Below, one piece after another: positions 1 to 13,523 of a DNA stretch of 64,000 nucleotides (position 1 is the stretch's first letter; the number at the start of each line of letters is the position of its first letter). The notes below the pieces were generated by a model. The model was not told the DNA's origin, made no database searches, and saw nothing but the letters and a program-made list of their open reading frames with translations. This stretch comes from Epiperipatus broadwayi (Eukaryota; Onychophora; Udeonychophora; Euonychophora; Peripatidae), in NCBI GenBank assembly GCA_028023455.1, contig JAQFVV010006309.1, forward strand, positions 1,880,511-1,944,510, written 5' to 3'. A program made the translations under genes and the position numbers.

Positions 1-130
1 TTAATTAAAATTAAAATTAATTGCATATGTTTCAGCCACCTATTAGATTCAGCGTACGTATAAAACTACCATATCACAGAATATTCTGATGTTGAAATTA
101 GTAATTATAACACTATATATACATGTGTAT

Positions 131-3100
131 CATGGCCCTTATTCCCAGGAGGCTGTAAAGTCACTAACCAAGGCAGAAGTTGGTTGTCCAAAGGTGGAAA
201 GGTGCTAAGAATCCCCTGATTGTGGACCCAGGCTGCCATTTGATGATGACTTTTTATATAGGCACTTACAACTGCAGATCACTTTCAAGTGAATGAAGAT
301 TGCAGGAATTAGAAGAACTATCTTATATTAAATGGAACATTATTGGACTGTGTGAAATTAGAAGAAAAAGTGAAGAGACAATTGATTTAAAAAGAGGACA
401 TGTACTGTATTATAAAGGGACAAATATTGGAAATACAAGTGGAGTAGGATTCATTATAAATAAAAAGTGGCAGAACAACATTGTGGAGATTGATAGTATA
501 TCGGACAGAGTGTCAAGATTAGTTATACAACTTAATAACAGATATCAAATTTAGATAATTCATGTTTATGCCCCAACAAGTTCTCATAGTGATGAAATAG
601 TAGAAGATTTTTATATGGATGAACAAAAGTCTTTTGATAAGAGTAAACAACATTTTAAAATTGTTATGAGAGACTTTAATGATAGAATTGGTAAATGAAA
701 GATGAAAGTGTTGTAGGTAATATTAGTTATGGTAATAGAAATGAGAGAGGAGAAAGACTTGCGGAGTTTGCAGAAAAAGAAAAACTTTATATTATGGATT
801 TTTTTTTTGAGAAAAATGTTAAAAGAAATGGACATGGAAGCATTCAAATGAAGATACAGCAGAATTGGATTATATTTTGATTAACAGAAAATACATATTT
901 CATGATCATAATGTTTTTAATAAATTTAACACAGGAAGTGATCATCGATTAGTAAATTGTATGATACATGTTAATGCAAGACTAGAAAGACAAAAATTAT
1001 TAAGAAAAACAATATTTACAGTTGATATTCCTAATCTTCAGAAACATCCTAATGAATTTAAATTAAAACTTATAAATCAGAAAAAGAAAAACTTTATATT
1101 ATGGATTTTTTTTTTGAGAAAAATGTTAAAAGAAATGGACATGGAAGCATCCAAATGAAGATACAGCAGAATTGGATTATATTTTGATTAACAGAAAATA
1201 CATATTTCATGATCATAATGTTTTTAATAAATTTAACACAGGAAGTGATCATCGATTAGTAAGTTGTAAGATACATGTTAATGCAAGATTAGAAAGACAA
1301 AAATTATTAAGAAAAACAATATTTACAGTTGATATTCCTAATCTTCAGAAACATTATCGGTTTCAAGTATTATTAGATTTTGAACATGATTCAGATTGCA
1401 TAAAATTAATAACTGATACACTTTTAAAAACTGCAACATAATATAGCTGGTAGAAAAAAGTAGCAATTGACTAATAAAATTTCTACTGAGACTAGAGAAT
1501 TTATGAAAAAAAAAGAAGGAATATGAAGATATACAAAAATAATGCATTAAAAAGGATTGAATACCTCAAATTTTGTAAAATGGTGCAGAAAAGAATTGAA
1601 AATGATAGAAGAAAGTATAACTGTGAACTAGCAAGGAACACTGTAGAAGAGAATAAAAGTCTCAAGAGTGTAAAACAACATTCTGGTATTTGTAGGAAAT
1701 TTATATCTGCAATAAGAAAAAAAGATGGAATTATTACTAAAAAAAGAGATGACATCATGAAATGGGGAAAAGTTTTCTACCAAAAATTATACAGTAATAA
1801 AGAATAATTACCTCCTATATCTATTATATCTTCCATATTGCCCAGAATTTTAAATGATGTGAGACATGCAATTAAATTTATGAAGAAAGGAAAGGTTCCA
1901 GGTAATGATGGAATTATAATTGATATATTAAAAGAAGCAGGTGAAGAAATAATAAAAAAATTAACAAAGTTATATACCAAATGTCTAAATGACAAAGATG
2001 TACCAGATGTTTGGAAAAATGCAGTATTAATATTAATATTTAAAAAGATGATAAAGAAGATATTAGAAATTACAGACTTATCAGCTTTTTATCAGTTTTA
2101 TACAAAATTTTTACCAAGATAATTACAACTCGTCTATAGAGAACATTGGATTTCCACCAACAAAGAGAACAAGCTGGATTTAAAGTGGTTTTAGTACAGT
2201 AGATCATATCCAGGTATTGAGAGAAGTTATAGAAAAGACAAATGAATATGAGTTGGCATTATCCTTTGTATTTATAGATTATGAAAAGACATTTGATTCT
2301 ATAAACATTTCTTCAGTAATTAAAGCATTCGATCATCAAGGTATAGATCCAGGATATTGTCATATGTTAAAGAATATTTATAAAAATACAAGAACAACAA
2401 TTAGATTACATAATGATACTAGGAAAGTCAAAATTGAGAAGGGTGTAAGACAGGGTGACTCCATATCTCCAAAACTTTTTACAGCAGTGCTGCAAGAAGT
2501 ATTTTGTGGATTAAAATGGGAAGCTAAAGCAGTGAAAGTAAATGGAGATTATTTAAGTCATTTAGATTTTGCACATGAGGTAGTTGTTTTTGCAAATAAT
2601 GCTTTAGAGCTTCAGAAAATGTTGCAGGGGTTATCAGATGAAAGTAGGACTAAAGATAAATGTTAAAAAGACTAAAGTAATGTTTAAAGGATTTTCTCAA
2701 AATATGAAAATAAAGATTGATTATGATGAGTTAGAAGATGTTAACAGTTACAAATCCCTTGGTCAGATTATTAATATAGATGGAAACATAATAGATGAAA
2801 TTAATTACAATAATTAAACTTGGTTGGGGTGCTTTTGGTAGAAATAACTTTATACTAAAAGAAAATATGCCTATGTGTTTGAAAAGGAAGGTTTTTAATC
2901 AATGTGTTTTACCAGTTCTTACTTATGGATATGAGACTTGGATACTTAATAGTAGAGCAATACAAAAAATTCAGACCACTAAAAGAAATATGGAGAGATG
3001 CATGTTAGGAGTAACAATAAGAGATTGATAATGCAATATATGAGTAAGAGAACAAACAGGTGTTACTGATTTATTTGAAAAAATTAAGTCTGAAATGGAG

Positions 3101-3330
3101 TTGAGTTGGATATATTGCTAGAAAAGATGATAATAGATGGACAATTGAAATCATAAACTGTATCAAGAGATTGCAAAAGACCCATAAAGAGACCACACGT
3201 GAGATCGATGGATGAAATAAGAAAATGTACAAGCGGTGATGTAGGGAAGAGAAGCTAAAGATCAGAGAAGATGGATTAAACTTGGAGGGACCTTAATCCT
3301 GCAGTGGATTGATAATGGTTGATGATGATA
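131..3330 (+). pseudogene. Degenerate RTE-type non-LTR retrotransposon (endonuclease + reverse transcriptase)
   Basis: Broken copy of an RTE-clade LINE polyprotein. The endonuclease begins near 262 (IGTYNCRSL, then YIKWNIIGLCEIRRK at about 325-370) and runs through IIHVYAPTSSHSDE and a GDFN-like box mutated to RDFND near 670. The reverse transcriptase spans about 1840-3030: GKVPGNDGI near 1890, motif A FIDYEKTFDS near 2270, motif B GVRQGDSISPKLF near 2440, and motif C, which reads FAHE instead of FADD at about 2566-2577, so both catalytic aspartates are lost. PVLTYGYETW follows near 2915-2945 and the usual C-terminal tail (KDQRRWIKLGG) near 3265. Several frameshifts and stops split the frame, including a 307-bp internal duplication. 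The element ends in a short TGATGATGA-like tail, typical of RTE. The motif order identifies the family; the exact 5' end is uncertain. Confidence 0.88.
774..1354 (+). repeat. 307-bp tandem duplication inside the RTE endonuclease
   Basis: Bases 774-1080 are repeated from 1081 to 1354 at a constant offset of 307 bases. Only about four substitutions separate the copies over 274 bases. The offset is not a multiple of three, so the duplication itself breaks the reading frame. The near-identity says it is much younger than most of the decay in this element. Confidence 0.9.
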
Positions 3331-4879
3331 GGTATATACCTATATATTGAAGCCGCATACACATATATGTACTTTATGACAGTAATGTTAAAAATTATGA
3401 ACAAAATTTATATTTAAAAATGTTAATAAATTTTAATAAATAAAAATTAAATATATATTGTAAATGCATAAATAAAAGTGTAAGATATAATTAATTATAA
3501 AGTTATTTAGTTAAATCAAGTTAAAAACAAAGTATTTTTTTAAAGTTTGTAAAAAAAAAAAGATAATTGATTCTAAATTTAGCTTAAAAGTAGTTTAATT
3601 AAAAACAAAATGTGTTTTTTTTTAACAATAATTAAAAATAAAAATGACATTCTAGAGAAAAATAATTAAAGTGCTTGTAGACAGATCGATAGATTAAATT
3701 TAGGGGATAAATAATTGACATGATTTAATTTAAAATGCTGTTATTCCCATTCAAAGGTAAAAAGCTTACAAATATGGTATTGGACAATAAGCTGCAGACC
3801 TCAGAGAAATTAATAGAATTATCTATAGCCAATAAATCAAAGGATTCAAATGATAAAAGGTGGATCTGAATTTTACAGATAAAATCACTTCAAACCATAT
3901 AAATACTGCTAGAAAATTGCATTCAGTTGTTAGGATTCTGCAGTTAATTCTCATATGCTTCCAATTTTCTTCATATGCTGTTATTAAGAAGAGTATATTA
4001 TTATTCAGTTGTTTTTCCAGATCTATGATGCAAGAGTAAAGAAGCCATTATTTATTCTGTCAAGCTGGCAAAGAAAAGCTGAAAACCCATCACTGAGTCC
4101 TGAAAGAGGAGCCATCAACAAGGGAAGAAAACATTCAAATGTGTGTTTGCTATGTATCTTTCTGGATGAGTAAAAGTCTGATGTCCAGTTTTACAGGAAG
4201 AACCATTCATTAAGCCAAGATGAAATCACTGCCAAATATTTCTAATTAAATCTCAGCTGTGATTTAAACCTTCTGCCATGGCTATAGTTCAATAAATCAA
4301 ATCTGCAGAAATAAACAAATACATAAAGACTGAACATGAACTTTTGCTGCTAAGAGAGTAAGAATGAACTTTAAACTAATCTTTAGTTAATTATTATTTA
4401 TCTTTTCCCTAATTGAATATTTTAGTAAATATGTTTTTATTTAATCTGTTTAAGATTTAAGAGCAGGTATGGCAAGAGACTGTAGTTTGTTTTATTTATC
4501 ATGCCATACTTTAGTCTAAAACAATTGTATAAAATTATTTTATAAAAGGTAATATTAGCTTATAATTGTGAACTCTGGCTATGCTATTAGATGTTTGAAT
4601 ATTAATTAAATTAATTATTTATAATTTATTTAAAAAATAAATAATATGTTAAAGCAGTAAATTAAAAAATTATGAATGGAGTTCAATCATACTGTATAGA
4701 GAAGCTAGATTAAAGTTACAGTAAATAGATGTTAGTTTGAGTGAACTATTCTTGTATTTGGAGATGTGTCTGTTAACCATCAATTCAGGTTATGCTTGTT
4801 ATACCTCAAACTCATTCTTATATAATGCAGTAGTATTAGATAATTGTAATATCCATTTGTGAATTGCTGATCTTTTACA
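3331..4879. other. No recognised gene; AT-rich with a less AT-rich island at 3700-4400
   Basis: No ORF of note. From about 3720 to 4380 the composition is less AT-biased than the flanks and lacks simple repeats. It could be an old repeat, an untranslated exon or non-coding RNA; nothing in it decides between these. A polypyrimidine-AG (TTGTTTTTCCAG) sits at about 4010-4020. Confidence 0.4.
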
Positions 4880-5745
4880 ATCATTATTTTGTTTAAACAG
4901 TGATGCATGGTAGATAAACATTTTCTATTGTATATTATCTATTTTATTTCATACATTCTTGAATGATATGTTAGTAACTGCCAGTCACTAAGGTGTGCAG
5001 TGCCAAATACTCTAAGATGTAGTATGTGATAGAAGATTAATTCCTACCGTATGCATATAATTTATAATGTATTGCTTTTTGTTCAGAAACAATTGTAGTA
5101 CAGATATTATTTCCGGTATTTTACAATTATTTTATTATCTAATTTCTTGCTAACTTCATAACCTGTAATTGATCATAGTAGTCTATTAGTTAAATCATTC
5201 TTAGTTTACAATAATGTATTGACCTCATTAATCAGGGTCAGTTAGCCTTAGAACAGTGATAATGAGAGGTGTGAGTGGTTTGAGATCTAGTCAGTAAATT
5301 GGAATCCATTCAAAAACATCTAATGTTAATATGAATTGTTTAAAAACATCTAAGCTACCATAAACAATTTTGGCACATAATTCAAATTAAATAATAACAA
5401 TAAGATTTAGAAAGATTTATTTTATTTGCCTTGAATTAATTTATAAATCAATTAACTAAAGTACCAGAAATATATGTTATTTTGTATATACATAAATAAA
5501 TTGTGTTTGTCTCATTATAGTTGGCATTTTGTCATCACTATTTGCAATCAATAATTTAAGTAAAATTGTTAACAGTTTCTTGTTTTTCCTGACTTTAGCA
5601 GGCTGTAAAAGAAAAAAGTTATTAGTCTGTGATATCAGAATGTGGAATGCACATGTGGATTGCCTTTGGGTGATTTTCATGTGGGTTGTGCAATTCTGAC
5701 AGTTACAGTATATATATTGAATACATGGTACATCAATCTGATGAA
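4880..5745 (+). repeat. R1 repeat, partial copy (about 0.87 kb)
   Basis: Homologous, in reverse complement, to 15305-16140. The stretch around 5025-5200 matches 15830-16020 at roughly 85-90% by eye, and 5480-5730 matches 15310-15560. It ends next to a TA microsatellite. It is non-coding; the ORFs crossing it are not conserved between copies. Confidence 0.8.
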
Positions 5746-5755
5746 CCATCTATCC

Positions 5756-5759
<4 letters not shown>

Positions 5760-5815
<56 letters not shown>
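5760..5815. repeat. (TA)n microsatellite, about 27 units
   Basis: Uninterrupted TA dinucleotide run at the end of the R1 repeat copy. It creates spurious poly-IY reading frames. Confidence 0.97.
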
Positions 5816-5817
<2 letters not shown>

Positions 5818-5829
5818 AACCTAGTGTTA

Positions 5830-8800
5830 TTGACACTTGGTTTACTTGGCATTATTTCTGCAGGAAAACAATGCTATTCTTTAAAGAAATAAAAAGATAA
5901 AATAACAATAGTAATAATTGATTAATAAAGTATGCTATTCACTCACTTTGGCATGTTTTGGGTGAATAACTAATAGATTTAATAACTCAATGTCATTTTT
6001 AAAGAGAGAACATGAATAATTTAATTGAGATATTAATAATTAGAGCAAATTAATATGGTATAAAAGCAAAACAGTAATTGATTTTGGATGGGTAGAGGGG
6101 AGAGTGGGTGAGAGTGTCTTATCATAAAGCACAATAACTTCTGGTAATTTCTTTTTGTAAAAAATATATATATATAATGTTTAAAGAATTATACATCACT
6201 GATTGTTAATTTAATGTATTTATTATTTTTTTTATATTGTCAAATTACTTTGTAATCCAGGTAAATAATACTAAAACTATATGATTGTAATAGGTTTTTC
6301 CTTTCTTTTGTTTATGTTATAATCAAATGATTATTTTTCTGGAAGAGGTTGCTAAAGTAAAAATAAAAATAAAAAAAAATATAGTCTGCTTTTAGTTTTC
6401 AAGGAAGGAACAGTGCTGAAATTTGGTAACTCAATTTTTTCATTTTATTTTGCAGAAATAAATGTAATCAAAGTAAAATTTTAATAATATAATGTGTGGC
6501 TAAAATTTTTTGATAAGATATCCTGATTTTCTTTGCCATATACCTATTTAAAGACCTTTTATACTTAAAAATTTATTGTCTTGCGCTAAAGTTCAAAAAT
6601 GACAGAATTAACTAAAAGAGTCACGAAAAATTCTATTATATCTAAATTAAGGAAGAAAAATGATTTCCCAGTGAGAATTAATTATTTATTAACTTTATGT
6701 CACTTATTGATATTTTCTTGGTATAGAAAGAAAAAAAAAATAATTGAAAGAAATATTTTGAAACCAAGGAAAATCAACTAGAAACATTTTCGCGCTCTTT
6801 CTCAATATTGTCTGCCTTTACAAGTAATGTAGTTACATACGTTAAAATATGTTTTATTCACCAAGAATTGTCTGGAAATAATAATAATGATAAATAAGAT
6901 TAAATTATGCACCTGTATATTTAAAAAAATATATATATATATAAAAAAAATATATAAACTTTCTCAGAGTAAATATAGGAAAAGTTATATAGGGGCATTC
7001 TTACGGAGAAGTTACCTTTAAAAAAAAAAAAATTTTATAATTCCTAAAGTATGAACAAAAACCAAATATCTTAGTGACTTAAGGATAAAAATAAATGATA
7101 TATTATATTATATATCAGTTGGAATTATTAAAACTTCATGTACACGTAAATTGACTGCAGTTATTATCATAATAATCTCTCGGAAAATTGTGCATTTTCA
7201 TCCATAAGTAAGCTAGCTAATAAGTATACGTATCGTCAATAAAAAAAAAAAAATATTGTGTATGTTTATCATCTATCGTCAACTGTTCGTTATGTTAGAA
7301 TATGTATATTTTTTTTCTTGGATCCCAAAATTGTAGTAGTTTAATTCAAGTAAGAATTAATCTTCAATTCTGCTATATATTTCTTTACCTAATTTATTAA
7401 ACGCACAAAATAAGAGAAAACTTTTATTTAAAGGAAATAATACCATGCGTTTATTGTTTTAAACTTGCTTCGTGAAATACGACTGGATAAAGCTCTTCAC
7501 CTGGACCAATTGCTCAACAGAAAAACATTTTCTAATGAGAGAGTATGCACTTGTTAATTAATGATTGTTTAAAACTAAGTTATAAATGATATGTATTTTT
7601 TTTATATCACATAGATTAAAGTCTGTATGGTCAAGTGATATTTAATAGCCTTGTAATAACAAAGGTATGTTTTAATATAATTATTATAGGTTAAGTTGAT
7701 ATTTAACACGAAAAAAAAAAAATCTATAAAATATGTTTTAATTAGTACATACAATTGTAGGTAGAAATTCTGTATGTTAGATACATAAAAGAAAAAAAAA
7801 TATTTAGATATTTAAGGGGTAAAATAAATATTGAAAATTATCAGAAGTAACTAAAAAAAAAAAAAAATGCTATAACAAAATATTTCTTGTTAAAGTTGAA
7901 ACGAATTTATACTGTATTAATTGAGGAATTTATTCCCAATTATTCTTAAATAACACATCCACTTTATTTAGTTTAAGATAGTATGCTACCAACTATTTTT
8001 GAATGTTCCTTTATTAAAATTAAAATTATTATATTTTATTCTATGATGTCCATTGATTTCAGATGTTGATCAAAGTATACACGGTAACATAAGTTTATTA
8101 TAATCAGTGTATTTACTTATCCTGCCCAGATATAGCATTGGTATATGCTTAATATTCACATAGGTAATAATTATAATGTATTTATTTTGTGGGATGAAAA
8201 ATGATCTCCCCAAAAGCTTTGTTTTCCATGAGAGGAAGATTTTAAATATAATGTTCGGGTATGTTTATAGCCCAAGTGATCGATTCTCATAGATAGGACG
8301 ATCAAGAATTTATCTAGCATTTAGTATGCTTCATTCGTTTAAATCCCAGGAGAGGATTGTATTTGGTGTGTGTTCGTTGTATGCCCAAGTAAGAGGCAAG
8401 AAACCACCAAAATATTTTAATGTAGTAGATTACTCTACAGACCTTCGTGGTTATTCCATATTCCTCATGTGAAAATAAAGATAGCTCCACCATGGAAGGT
8501 GTTGATTATTGTGCTTAATTTTGAAAGTTCGGGCAAGATAAAGGTTATATTGGAGGTGTTAGTTCCTCAAGATCCACTTTAGTATAAATAGTACGTTAGT
8601 AACTAGGGTCGATATCTGTATTGTGCTGCTAAATATTGCTAGTATTTGACAAGTAAATCAATGGAGAAAGTAATTAAAATTGCATAATTTAAAACGCTTA
8701 TTTACTGAAGGAATATTCAAATGCAATATTTAATTCTGGTTAGTAATTAAATAATACTCATATTTAAAATTATACGTATGAATAAAATTTGTATCATAAC

Positions 8801-10955
8801 TTAAGTTAGCATTAAGTTCAATGTAAGATGGTAAGTGTAACTTCTGATAACTGGCCTATAATTAGAATAGGTTATCCCATTAAAGACCATAAATAAAGTA
8901 AATGTATTAGAAATCAATTTAATATTTTGCGTATTGCGTATGATGGGATTAATCGTTTTTTAAAAAAAAAAAAAAAAGTCAATAATTTTGAATAAAAGCT
9001 TCTAAAAGGTTACCAAAATTTAATAAACAATGTATTGGTAATGAAATGTATTTTTAGTTAATCAATCCATACGATTGCATACAGGAGAAGTAGTAACCTC
9101 TAGTCCATAACCAAAAGAGTATACAGATTAATGTCAGTTATATTTTATATTTTTGTATTACTATGGGATTATTGAATAAATGTTCATATATTTTTTTTTG
9201 TGATAATAATAAATTATAGTCTTGTTAAAATTTGTTGTAGATTCATTTTTTTGTTTTTATATGCTAAATATAAGTGTTTGCACAATATTTGCAAAACCTT
9301 TTCTTGAGTCCGAAATCATTCCAAATTCTTAAAAACTTAATATACCAGATAAATAAAGTTAAGCAGATCGGAATATGTCATTATATTTTAGTTTAATGAT
9401 AATTATTTATGGAGTTGAAAACTTAAGACTAAACATTCACCTTTGTAAAAAAAAAAAAAAAAAATGAATTTATTCCCAAACCATTAACTTTGGTTGCACA
9501 TTATTCCATTCCCATTTAGTTAAATTGTCTAAGTAATAAATCTTAGTTATATTATTGTGTTGTCATGGATGATGGAAGGACACAAAAAAGCACCCTTGTC
9601 TTTTTATTATTCTGACTGAGATTCTAAAAAAAAAAAAAGGGCTGTGTTATTCAAAATTATATGTCATTATTGAATAGAATTATCATCTCTTTAAATAATA
9701 TAGCAGTTGATATAAGAGATGAAGACACATTGAATTTAAGTAAAAATAAATGTTTCCTATAGCCGACCAGAATGCCAGTCATATGCGACAACACAATACT
9801 GCCGAGCATTTCCTTACATGAAACAAAGAACCCTGAGATTAATATTATTATAATTATTCTTTAAATTAATAAGTGATCAATTATTGTTATTATTACAATC
9901 GTGGCATAGCTTAAGAGAATTGTATGTACAATTGTATTATATGAAAAGTATTTTAGATCATATTGGAAAATTAATAGATATGTTGCTTTTATTTTGGTTG
10001 CCTTAAGAACAACCAGAAAAATTAGTGTCACAAGTGCAAATAAACTAATTAACTATAAAATTTCTAAAATTGGGTGAGAAAAAGAAATAAAATAAACTAA
10101 TAAGAATATTAGAAATAAATTTCTAATGGAAATAGAATAAACTAACTATAATACTGGGTTAGAATATATATATATATTTAGTGTGTGGCATGCCAATGTG
10201 GGACCTGATTGTATTGACCATGAATTCCTGTGATACATATATTTTTATATAGTTAATATAGTGCCTGAAATGTGATGCATGATGAATAAACCATGATTTC
10301 CAGAGACAGAAAACCAAGTTTTAATTATATGTTGAAGAAAACATACTTAAAATCTTTAATAAAAAAAAAATTTTTTTTAAGTTTATCTTTATTTTAATTT
10401 TACAGGTTGAGATAAAGTAAGGGGAAAGATTTTAAATAGAATAGTTTTTTTTAATAAGTTTGACAAATTGTAGAAGGGGAGAACTTTTTAAAGTAGTTTG
10501 TTTTAGATTTATAAAAGTAATTGCTGATTGCAAAAGTATATTTAACAAACAGTTTTTTGTGACAAATTACTGCTAATAGTAACAATAAAATGTATGTACA
10601 TGAGGCATAATAAAAATTATTTTTGTTTAATTGGACATTAGAAAGATTGAAAGTATGATAAGGGCAAGCATAGGATTTTTATGGCAATCTGGCATGTGTT
10701 CAAGTAGAAGAAGACTGAGTGGGATATATATTTAATAAAAATAAAGAAGTACTAATTATGAATTTTTATAGAGGAGAATTTTGGTTATGTTTTGAAAATA
10801 GAGAAGTGTTATATTTTTGTGTGTTATTTTTCATTCCAATATAATGACCAACAAGCTAACAGAGATGCAGATGCTGATGAAGCTAATGAAAGAAATGATA
10901 AATCTAAATCAAAAAATGAAGGAAAATCAAATAGATTTAAGGTGAAGTTTAATAT
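5830..10955. other. 5.1 kb AT-rich non-coding DNA, no gene seen
   Basis: Long A and T runs (for example 7021-7033, 8960-8976, 9447-9464) and short TA repeats. A less AT-biased patch lies at about 8200-8630, without a long ORF or recognisable motif. The short ORF at 6599-6781 resembles nothing I know. I see no RNA gene here. Confidence 0.5.
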
Positions 10956-11399
10956 ACAACCACCTATTTAATTTAAAAGAATTAATGTCTATTGAAAACC
11001 TATTGCATAAAACAGTCAAATCATACATTTCATATATATATATATATTTGATTTTAATTTATATCCATTTGTTAATAAATTTTTAATTAATTTAAAACTA
11101 GCTAACTTGCTTGGTTGTCATTCAATTTTGCAATGCAAATTTTTTGGCTAATTGTACTTGGATGAGATGATATTTACTAATTGATTATAACACATAATTC
11201 ATTAGAAGCGATTACAAAATAATTCAGAACCCACACTACAGGATAGATAAGAGAATTTAATTACATATCATTTTTTTTGTATTGAATTTTATGTTTATTA
11301 TCTGAATAGATATAGATTTTTATATAGCAATAAATCAATTGATTTGACTTTTTAAAATATATTAAAAGTAATTAGAAGCTTATTGTAATTATATTGTTA

Positions 11400-11612
11400 T
11401 AAGCCAATAAACATCACATGACCACCATCTCTTATGCTTGTGTATAACTGTTAAAACAAGCAAAACTGATGAAGTCCACAAGCCAGAAACTAGTCTGGGG
11501 ATATTGGATGGGTAGGCACTAGATGGGGATTTTATGCACAAGCCTTCTGGCATCCATTGATTACTCTATCTTGCTGTGCATATGTATAGTGAGTTTTACC
11601 TGTTTTAACAAC
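11400..11612 (+). mobile_element. Family B ribozyme retroelement, 213 bp, with 13-bp target duplication
   Basis: Flanked by perfect 13-bp direct repeats AATTATATTGTTA at 11387-11399 and 11613-11625. The homologous R1 copy holds the empty site once, on the minus strand at 17033-17045. Inside are a hammerhead-like core and a segment shared with 63705-64000 (ATGGGGATTTTATGCACAAG). A 13-bp duplication points to retrotransposition rather than cut-and-paste movement. Confidence 0.85.
11466..11501 (+). ncRNA. Family B hammerhead ribozyme relic
   Basis: CTGATGA at 11466-11472, GAAA at 11486-11489, a self-complementary stem III ACUAGU and then the GUC cleavage triplet ending at 11495. Stem II is imperfect, and the 5' strand of stem I no longer pairs with TGGGGA at 11496-11501, so self-cleavage is unlikely. 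Confidence 0.6.
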
Positions 11613-12510
11613 AATTATATTGTTAGTGATAAATAACAGTTTTATTAAAAATTATATATAAATTAATTTGATGTTTGATCTCAACATACAAACAATTATT
11701 GAAGATGAGTAAAGGTAGTTGCAATAAAATGTTTGCATATTTTATTTTAAGTCATTATTGATTAAAGTGAATATTAAGTCAATATATAGTCATAAAGTCT
11801 ATAATATTATTCAGTTTTAGAGCTGGTAATAGTAATATATTTAATTCAAATTAGAGTGATTTCTTTTAATTATACTTAAAGTTCATTGATGTGAATTGTA
11901 AATTTAATAAAAATATTAAATTTTAATATTATTTGATTATATAAAAACTAACAATCTTTAATATTCTTGACAATTATATTCTAAAGTTTTAATAACTTAG
12001 TTTTATTAAACTGAAGAGTAAAAAGATATGATTTGTCAATCATGTTCGAATAAGCATCAAATAAGATTCTATCATTTATATATTGATATGATTGGATATT
12101 ATAAATTTAATGTTATCTAAAATAATGATTTTATTTTACAACATTATAAGTTGTTGAAAATGCAGATAGATGTTACATTAATTGATTTTGTATTATATTG
12201 AGTATTTAGTTTTATTATAATTGACCTAGTTAATACAAGTATATTGGGGTATTAATGGAATACCATGGCTGAGTTAGCATTATTTTTCATTCTGTGTAGT
12301 TGTAATTAGAAATCAATTATTAAGTTATATATTCAGTTAGATATCATTGATATTATAAACTTGTAGGGCATACTAAAATTATTATTAAATGTAAATGGTA
12401 TTTAACTTTTATTATAAATTTGTATTATTATAAACAGTGTTTTGATTCACAAGAAATATTAGTGTTTATCTTCCTAATTCGTTGGCATTGTTTTCATTAT
12501 GTAAGGCATA

Positions 12511-13034
12511 TACTGTTATTTATAAGATAGTGGTATTTAGTTTTATTGCTTTGTCTTTAATCTATTGCAAATAATGCTTATATTTTAGGATAGTTTGAAA
12601 TAACAATTTTGTTTGTTTTCTATTTGTTCTAAATGCTATTTGAATTCATGAGGCTACAACACAGATTATCATTGTTTTATTGAATTAAGTGTTAGGTTGT
12701 TATTCATTTGCTTAGTTGATTAATTTTATTCTGTTATAAATGATGTTACAATTCATTACCATTGATAAATTAGAATTGTTCTTTCTTGGTTCATATTTTT
12801 ATTCTGTTGTAAATGGCAATTAATAATTAGACTATGACTAAGGATACTGTGTGACCCATATTTTTATTCAGTTATAAGTAGCATTCAACTTCAGTGCATC
12901 AATTTATTATGTTACAATTGCCACCCAAATCTCTGTGACTGTTAAAGATGATTTATTCAGTTAGAAATGGTGCCAGATTTCATAGGGTCAACCAGGGCTG
13001 TTTTTTATCGTCCAAATATTTATTCCATTACAAT
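12511..13034. other. AT-rich non-coding DNA, no gene seen
   Basis: No coding signal. A loosely recurring phrase (GATTCATATTTTTATTCTGTT and similar) at about 12740-12870 hints at degenerate tandem structure. Confidence 0.4.
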
Positions 13035-13257
13035 ATATGTAATCAAAATTACCCCAAATTCACAACTCAAGTAGACTATCCAAAGAAAATAAACTCCAAA
13101 ACACAACCAATAGTTTCATTACTACAGGCAGATTTCTCAAGTGTAAAGTACTACAGGATAAATCTGCTTGTAGTAGTGCAACCAGTGATTGTATTTTAGA
13201 GTTTATTTTCTTTGGCTAGTCTGGTTGAATTGTGAATTTGAAGTAATTTTGATCATT
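13035..13257. repeat. Foldback/MITE-like palindrome
   Basis: Arms of about 90 bases: 13038-13130 pairs with 13150-13255. AAAGAAAATAAACTCCAAAA mirrors TTTTAGAGTTTATTTTCTTT, and AATCAAAATTACC mirrors AAGTAATTTTGAT. It contains a short ORF crossing the loop that is a by-product. Probably a non-autonomous DNA element. Confidence 0.75.
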
Positions 13258-13312
13258 TTATTGACTAGTTTAGCTTTATGCTTTCAATGTTTATATATAC
13301 TATAGTAAATAG

Positions 13313-13523
13313 AGGGATTTGAATTTAGGATTTTCAGTCTATATTCATCCTCCACTATACCTCAAACAACTAATACACATGGCCACATATATGGGATTAA
13401 GATAAATGATCCCCAATATATGTATTTTGTGCTGAATCAAGACTCATCAGTTGGGCCAGATCATAATCTCCCACACATATGTACAATCAGTGCTCAGCTT
13501 ATATTAAGATAGCAATTATATCC
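13313..13523 (-). mobile_element. Family A ribozyme element, single arm
   Basis: Minus-strand copy that starts (at high coordinate) in the CTTAATATAAGCTGAGCACTG region and ends at 13313 with the tRNA-like end. Its hammerhead lies at 13408-13465. Stem I is intact and shows a covariation (CCCAA/UUGGG in place of ACCAA/UUGGU), but G12 of the core is changed (AAAA for GAAA), which should abolish cleavage. Confidence 0.8.
13408..13465 (-). ncRNA. Family A hammerhead, G12-mutant
   Basis: CUGAUGA is complementary to 13443-13449. Stem I pairs as UGAUC/GAUCA plus CCCAA/UUGGG with the UGG internal loop. The GAAA box reads AAAA and stem II is partly mismatched. The structure is clear, activity improbable. 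Confidence 0.7.

Larger units (their letters stand above)
11036..12510 (+). repeat. R1 repeat, second partial copy, interrupted by a family B element
   Basis: Matches the reverse complement of about 16130-17395. Examples are 12300-12440 against 16186-16325 and 11040-11140 against 17280-17390. It begins at a TA tract and is interrupted at 11400-11612 by a family B ribozyme-derived insertion that is absent from the 16-17 kb copy. Non-coding. Confidence 0.82.

Noticed and set aside
5686-5892. ORF with a long IYIYIY stretch
   Set aside because: Product of the TA microsatellite.
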